From: Candidatus Neomicrothrix sp. UBA2131
GTDB lineage: Bacteria; Actinomycetota; Acidimicrobiia; Acidimicrobiales; MedAcidi-G1
Direction: 5' to 3'
DNA length: 8,795 bases
NCBI GenBank assembly: GCA_002329075.1
Contig: DCXR01000051.1
Span: 3,785 to 12,579 of the forward strand
Shown here piece after piece: positions 6,151-8,795 of the stretch (position 1 is its first letter; every line of letters begins with the position of its first letter). Position numbers and translations under genes: made by a program. The notes below the pieces were generated by a model that ran no database searches, was not told where the DNA came from, and worked only from the letters and a program-made list of their open reading frames with translations.

Positions 6151-6226
6151 TGGTGGGCCGGGGGAGAATCGAACTCCCGACCGAGCGATTATGAGTCGCC
6201 TGCTCTAACCACTGAGCTACCGGCCC
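6151..6226 (-). tRNA. tRNA with anticodon CAT, best read as tRNA-Ile2
   Basis: This is a complete 76-nt cloverleaf on the minus strand. The acceptor GGGCCGG/CCGGCCC pairs perfectly. The D arm is GCTC-AGTGGTTA-GAGC and the anticodon arm GGCGA-CTCATAA-TCGCT. The variable loop is CGGTC and the T arm GGGAG-TTCGATT-CTCCC. Discriminator A is followed by an encoded CCA. Anticodon CAT is shared by initiator Met, elongator Met and Ile2. The stretch AGCAGGCGACTCATAATCGC equals my recollection of E. coli tRNA-Ile2, and the fully paired first acceptor base argues against an initiator tRNA. In Ile2 the C34 is converted to lysidine by TilS so that AUA is read. It runs opposite to the neighbouring genes. 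Confidence 0.93.
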
Positions 6227-6328
6227 ACCCGCAGTCTGGCCCATGGCCCGTGCAACCGGGACCCACAGGCCGTCACGGCCGTCGGATACCGTGGCGCCGA
6301 CCCCGACCGACCCGGCACAGGAGAGGCC

Positions 6329-7495
6329 ATGACCGGTGGCGCTGTCGTCGACGTCGTCGACGGCCAGGCACTGCAGATCACTAGCGACCACGACGGCGAC
6401 GTCGACCTCAGCCTCGTCATCCCCACCTTCAACGAGGCAGGCAACATCGCCGACCTCGTCCGGCGCCTCCATGCGCTCCTCGACGGGGCCGGGGTCTCCC
6501 ACGAGTTGATCGTCGTCGACGACGACAGCCCGGACCGCACCTGGGAGGTCGCCGGCGCCCTCGTCGGCGAGGTGCCCACCCTGCGCGTGCTCCGACGCAC
6601 CGGCGAGACCGGACTCGCCACCGCCGTGGTCTGCGGTTGGGCCCACGCCCGTAGCCGGGTCCTCGGCGTGATCGACGGCGACGGCCAGCACCCGCCCGAG
6701 GTTCTACCCGAGCTCCTCGGCGTCCTCGATGAGAGCACCGACGTGGCAATCGCCAGCCGGCACCTCCCCGGCGGCGGCGTCTCCAACTGGTCCGCCGCCC
6801 GACGCCTGTTGTCACGGGGCGCCCAGGCGCTCGGACTGCTGTTGCTCCCCGGCACCGTCGGCCGGGTCACCGACCCCATGAGCGGATACTTCCTCGTCCG
6901 CCGGGAAGCCGTCGCCGACCAGGAACTCCACCCGGTGGGCTACAAGATCCTCCTCGAGGTGCTCGCCCGCGGAGACGTCCGCCGGGTGGCCGAGGCGCCC
7001 TACGTCTTCCTCGAACGCGAGCGGGGCGAATCCAAGGTCCGTCCCCTCCACTACCTCGACTACCTCCGGCACCTCATGCGACTCCGGGTCCTGCCGCTGC
7101 GCAGTCAGGCGCTCGCCCGCTACCTCGCCGTCACCCTGACCGCCCTCATCGTCGACGCCGCCGCCTTCGTGTGGCTCTTCGACGGCCTCGAGCTGAACCT
7201 CACCCGCTCGGCAGCGCTGGCCGGCGAGGTCGGAATCCTCTACACGGTTCTGCTGCTCGACCTCTGGACCTTCGCCGGCCGTGTCGCCAGCACGGCACTC
7301 GACCGCATTCGTCGCCTCCTCGGCGTGCAGTTGGCGCTCGGCATCCTGCTGTTCGGCCGCCTCATGGTCATCAACGCCCTCGTCAACTGGTTCCACCTCG
7401 GACCACTGGCGGCATTCCTCTTGGCGCTGGCCGCCATGACCCCGGTCGGTCACCTGCTCGGCTCCCGCCTCACCTGGCGCCCCGGCCGCGGATAG
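6329..7495 (+). CDS. GT2 glycosyltransferase (polyprenyl-phosphate sugar synthase type) fused to GtrA-like domain
   Basis: The 388-aa protein has an N-terminal GT-A domain (about 25-250). Visible motifs are LSLVIPTFNEAGNI (28-40), VVDDDSPDRT (62-71), the metal/nucleotide-binding DGDGQHPPE (116-124), IASRH (141-145), DPMSGYFLVRRE (182-193) and ERGESKV (231-237). These match dolichol/polyprenol-phosphate mannose synthase-like enzymes, which move a sugar from a nucleotide donor to a lipid phosphate at the cytoplasmic membrane face. Residues about 262-380 form roughly four hydrophobic helices of GtrA type, a small membrane domain proposed to help flip or anchor lipid-linked sugars. The fusion is known in actinobacteria. 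AGGAG lies 5 nt before ATG 6329. The sugar is not determined; mannose is a guess. The next gene begins 11 bp after the stop. Confidence 0.9.
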   Translation: MTGGAVVDVVDGQALQITSDHDGDVDLSLVIPTFNEAGNIADLVRRLHALLDGAGVSHELIVVDDDSPDRTWEVAGALVGEVPTLRVLRRTGETGLATAVVCGWAHARSRVLGVIDGDGQHPPEVLPELLGVLDESTDVAIASRHLPGGGVSNWSAARRLLSRGAQALGLLLLPGTVGRVTDPMSGYFLVRREAVADQELHPVGYKILLEVLARGDVRRVAEAPYVFLERERGESKVRPLHYLDYLRHLMRLRVLPLRSQALARYLAVTLTALIVDAAAFVWLFDGLELNLTRSAALAGEVGILYTVLLLDLWTFAGRVASTALDRIRRLLGVQLALGILLFGRLMVINALVNWFHLGPLAAFLLALAAMTPVGHLLGSRLTWRPGRG

Positions 7496-7506
7496 CGTCG
7501 CCGCCC

Positions 7507-7908
7507 ATGAGCATCATCCCCGAGAGCCACCGCGACCTGTTCGACCTGCCTGCCGTCTGGCACGTGGCCACCATCGGCCCCGACGGCGAACCACACACCT
7601 CCCCCGTGTGGGCCGGGTTCGACGGCATCCACGTCCGCTTCCCCCACGCCGAGGGCCGTCAGAAGTGGCGCAACCTCTGCGTCGACGACCGGGTCGCCCT
7701 CTCGGCCACCGATCCGGCGGACGACGGGCGCTACCTCGAGGTCCGCGGCCGGGTCGTGGCCTGGGAGAGGGACGCCGACCTCGGGTTCCTCGATGCACAG
7801 AGCCTGAAGTACAGCGGCGTGGAGGAGTTCCCGCGTGAACTGCTCCCGCCGGACCAGGCCCGGGTGGTCGCAGTCATCGAACCGCTGCACTGCACGACCA
7901 TGGGTTGA
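7507..7908 (+). CDS. PPOX-class (split beta-barrel) F420-type oxidoreductase
   Basis: From ATG 7507 the product is 133 aa, typical for the small split-barrel FMN/F420-binding family. It begins with a short helix (PESHRDLFDLP), then WHVATIGPDGEPHTSPVWAGFDG (18-40), IHVRFPHAEGRQKWRNLCVDDRVALSATDP (41-70), YLEVRGRVVAWERD (76-89) and a C-terminal strand ARVVAVIEPLH. The position of RQKWRNL after a barrel strand is where members bind the cofactor phosphate. Members reduce unsaturated or quinone-like substrates with F420H2 or FMN; the substrate here is unknown. No Shine-Dalgarno is evident. The start lies 11 bp after the glycosyltransferase stop, so reinitiation or coupling is likely. The frame is open far upstream, but only as a shadow of the glycosyltransferase gene. 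Confidence 0.87.
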   Translation: MSIIPESHRDLFDLPAVWHVATIGPDGEPHTSPVWAGFDGIHVRFPHAEGRQKWRNLCVDDRVALSATDPADDGRYLEVRGRVVAWERDADLGFLDAQSLKYSGVEEFPRELLPPDQARVVAVIEPLHCTTMG

Positions 7909-7924
7909 GGCTGGAGCCACAGGG

Positions 7925-8626
7925 ATGCGGATCCGCCTTCGACAGGTGGCCTTCGTGGCCGCGGACCTCTCCCCCGTCGAGGCGGACATCGAGGAGCACC
8001 TCGGCCTCGAATCCTGCTTCCGGGACCCCGGCGTGGCCCGGTTCGGCCTCCGAAACGTTCTGTACCCGGTGGGCGACCAACTGCTGGAGGTCGTGTCGCC
8101 GACCGAGGCGGGCACGACCGCCGGGCGCCTCCTCGCCAAGCGCGGCGGCGACGGCGGCTACATGGTCATCCTCCAGGTCGACGACCTCGAGCCCCACCGC
8201 CGCCGGTTCGCCGAGGCCCGAGCCCGGGTGGTCTTCGAGGCGGCCGCCGACGGGGTCACCGGCCTGCACCTCCATCCGAGCGACGTCGGCGGGGCGATCC
8301 TGTCGGTGGACCGGACCGACGACTGGGACGCCTGGCCGTGGGCCGGCCCGGTCTGGCGCAGCCACGTCCGCACCGACGTGGTACAGCGGATCCGGGCCGT
8401 CGAGGTCCAGGCATACGACCCCGAATCCATGGCCGCCCGCTGGTCGGAGGTGCTCGGTATCACGGCCGACGGCACCTCGGTCCCACTGGACGAGGGAGAG
8501 GTCCGGTTCGTCGAGGTCGTCGACGGACGCGGAGAGGGCGTCAGCGGAATGGAACTCGCAGCGACCCGACCGGGCGACTTCGAGATCTCGGGTGTCCGGG
8601 TCTCACTGGTCGCGGAACACGCTTAG
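7925..8626 (+). CDS. VOC (glyoxalase-like) two-module protein
   Basis: From ATG 7925 the product is 233 aa. It carries two vicinal-oxygen-chelate-type modules. The first (about 4-130) includes LRQVAFVAADLSPVEADIEEHLGL, GLRNVLYPVGDQLLEVVSPTEAGTTAGRLL, GGYMVILQVDDLEPHRRRFAE and LHLHPSDVGGAILSVDR. The shorter second one (about 155-230) starts RIRAVEVQAYDPESMAARWSEVLGI and ends SGMELAAT...ISGVRVSLV. The first half resembles Glyoxalase_3-like domains. The classic metal ligands are not clearly all present (only HLHP is obvious), so I would not call it a lactoylglutathione lyase. GGAG (7913-7916) lies 8 nt before the ATG, 16 bp after the PPOX stop. An upstream in-frame ATG at 7835 lies inside the PPOX gene and is less likely. 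Confidence 0.82.
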   Translation: MRIRLRQVAFVAADLSPVEADIEEHLGLESCFRDPGVARFGLRNVLYPVGDQLLEVVSPTEAGTTAGRLLAKRGGDGGYMVILQVDDLEPHRRRFAEARARVVFEAAADGVTGLHLHPSDVGGAILSVDRTDDWDAWPWAGPVWRSHVRTDVVQRIRAVEVQAYDPESMAARWSEVLGITADGTSVPLDEGEVRFVEVVDGRGEGVSGMELAATRPGDFEISGVRVSLVAEHA

Positions 8627-8677
8627 GAATTGCCGATACCACTCGGCCCGTGAACAGGAGATCCACCGAAAAAGGTG

Positions 8678-8724
8678 TGGCTCCGGGGGTGGGGCTCGAA
8701 CCCACGACCTGCGGATTAACAGTC
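8678..8724 (-). pseudogene. Truncated tRNA-Asn(GTT), 3' half only
   Basis: The minus strand reads GA, anticodon loop CTGTTAA (anticodon GTT), 3' anticodon strand TCCGC, variable loop AGGTC, T arm GTGGG-TTCGAGC-CCCAC, acceptor strand CCCCGGA, discriminator G, then encoded CCA. All 3'-half elements are intact. Upstream the sequence is CTTCTC instead of the GCG expected to complete the anticodon stem, and no D arm or 5' acceptor strand follows before the window ends. A TTTTT run (8669-8673) follows CCA, flanked by CACC/GGTG, perhaps the old tRNA terminator. This matches the 3'-half duplicate left when an element integrates into a tRNA gene. The intact tRNA-Asn should lie to the right, outside the window. 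Confidence 0.85.
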
Positions 8725-8795
8725 GAGAAGAGACCGTCCCGTCCAGTTCCGGCAAGTCCCACGGAGGGTCAGAACCCAACGTTTTCTAGGGTCGA
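8725..8795 (-). other. Putative element end beside tRNA-Asn half, with degenerate 10-bp repeats
   Basis: Read on the minus strand, the three decamers at 8731-8760 are GGGACTTGCC, GGAACTGGAC and GGGACGGTCT, degenerate forms of the array at 4594-4633. CTTCTC then leads into the tRNA half. The exact 11-mer GCCGGAACTGG (8743-8753) stands 18 nt before GACT, just as at 4606-4616. Similarity to the left copy continues to the window edge (about 49 of 75 positions overall). No coding sequence is recognisable. Confidence 0.6.

Noticed and set aside
5561..6691. A 376-codon minus-strand open frame across tRNA-Ile2
   Set aside because: It reads through the intact tRNA (the VAQWLEQATHNRSVGSS part is translated tRNA) and is antisense to two better-supported genes.
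8541..8762. A 73-codon minus-strand ORF containing VNPQVVGSSPTPGA
   Set aside because: This is translated tRNA-Asn sequence, a common false ORF.
8678..8795. Group I intron splitting tRNA-Asn
   Set aside because: The tRNA-like match begins before the anticodon loop (GACT...), not at a typical intron insertion point, and the upstream sequence is shared with another tRNA half as a 10-bp repeat array. The 5' exon would lie outside the window, so this cannot be excluded fully.

Overview
The window is GC-rich chromosomal DNA with strong G/C third-position bias. It encodes a mycoredoxin-type glutaredoxin, an SCO6745-family protein, a PPOX-class F420-type oxidoreductase and a luciferase-like (LLM) F420-type oxidoreductase. 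This set suggests a high-GC actinobacterium; Acidimicrobiia is my best guess, but that is inference and not proven. There is no rRNA, CRISPR array, transposase or integrase gene in view.

Left part (1-4465). The 3' end of a nitroreductase-family gene enters from the left on the + strand and abuts a minus-strand gene series, read right to left: DUF6941-like protein, SCO6745-family protein, glutaredoxin/mycoredoxin, a 585-aa DUF5671-type membrane protein, and an SRPBCC protein. The last two are tightly coupled: the SRPBCC Shine-Dalgarno begins at the final base of the preceding stop codon. A LexA-like inverted repeat with a 3-bp spacer lies just upstream of the DUF6941-like gene.

Middle part (4466-6226). 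This holds a truncated tRNA 3' half (minus strand, 4544-4587), a four-unit 10-bp repeat array, a 12-bp palindrome, a lone + strand LLM oxidoreductase gene rich in AGG arginine codons, and an intact minus-strand tRNA with anticodon CAT (best read as tRNA-Ile2).

Right part (6227-8795). Three closely spaced + strand genes encode a GT2 glycosyltransferase fused to a GtrA-like membrane domain, a PPOX-class oxidoreductase, and a two-module VOC/glyoxalase-like protein. They are followed by a clean 3' half of tRNA-Asn(GTT) on the minus strand and, up to the window edge, sequence related to that beside the first tRNA half.

Most notable observation: the two tRNA 3' halves (4544-4587 and 8678-8724) both begin at about tRNA nucleotide 30. 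Both are preceded on the minus strand by related sequence, about 49 of 75 positions identical by hand alignment once one 10-bp repeat unit is allowed for. The 11-mer GCCGGAACTGG lies exactly 18 nt before the shared GACT in both. This is the layout expected where site-specific integrating elements of one family inserted into different tRNA genes, leaving an element end next to a duplicated tRNA 3' half. The left site may pair with the intact tRNA-Ile2, which would make 4588-6150 a roughly 1.6-kb insertion carrying the LLM gene. The element at the right site would lie beyond the window.
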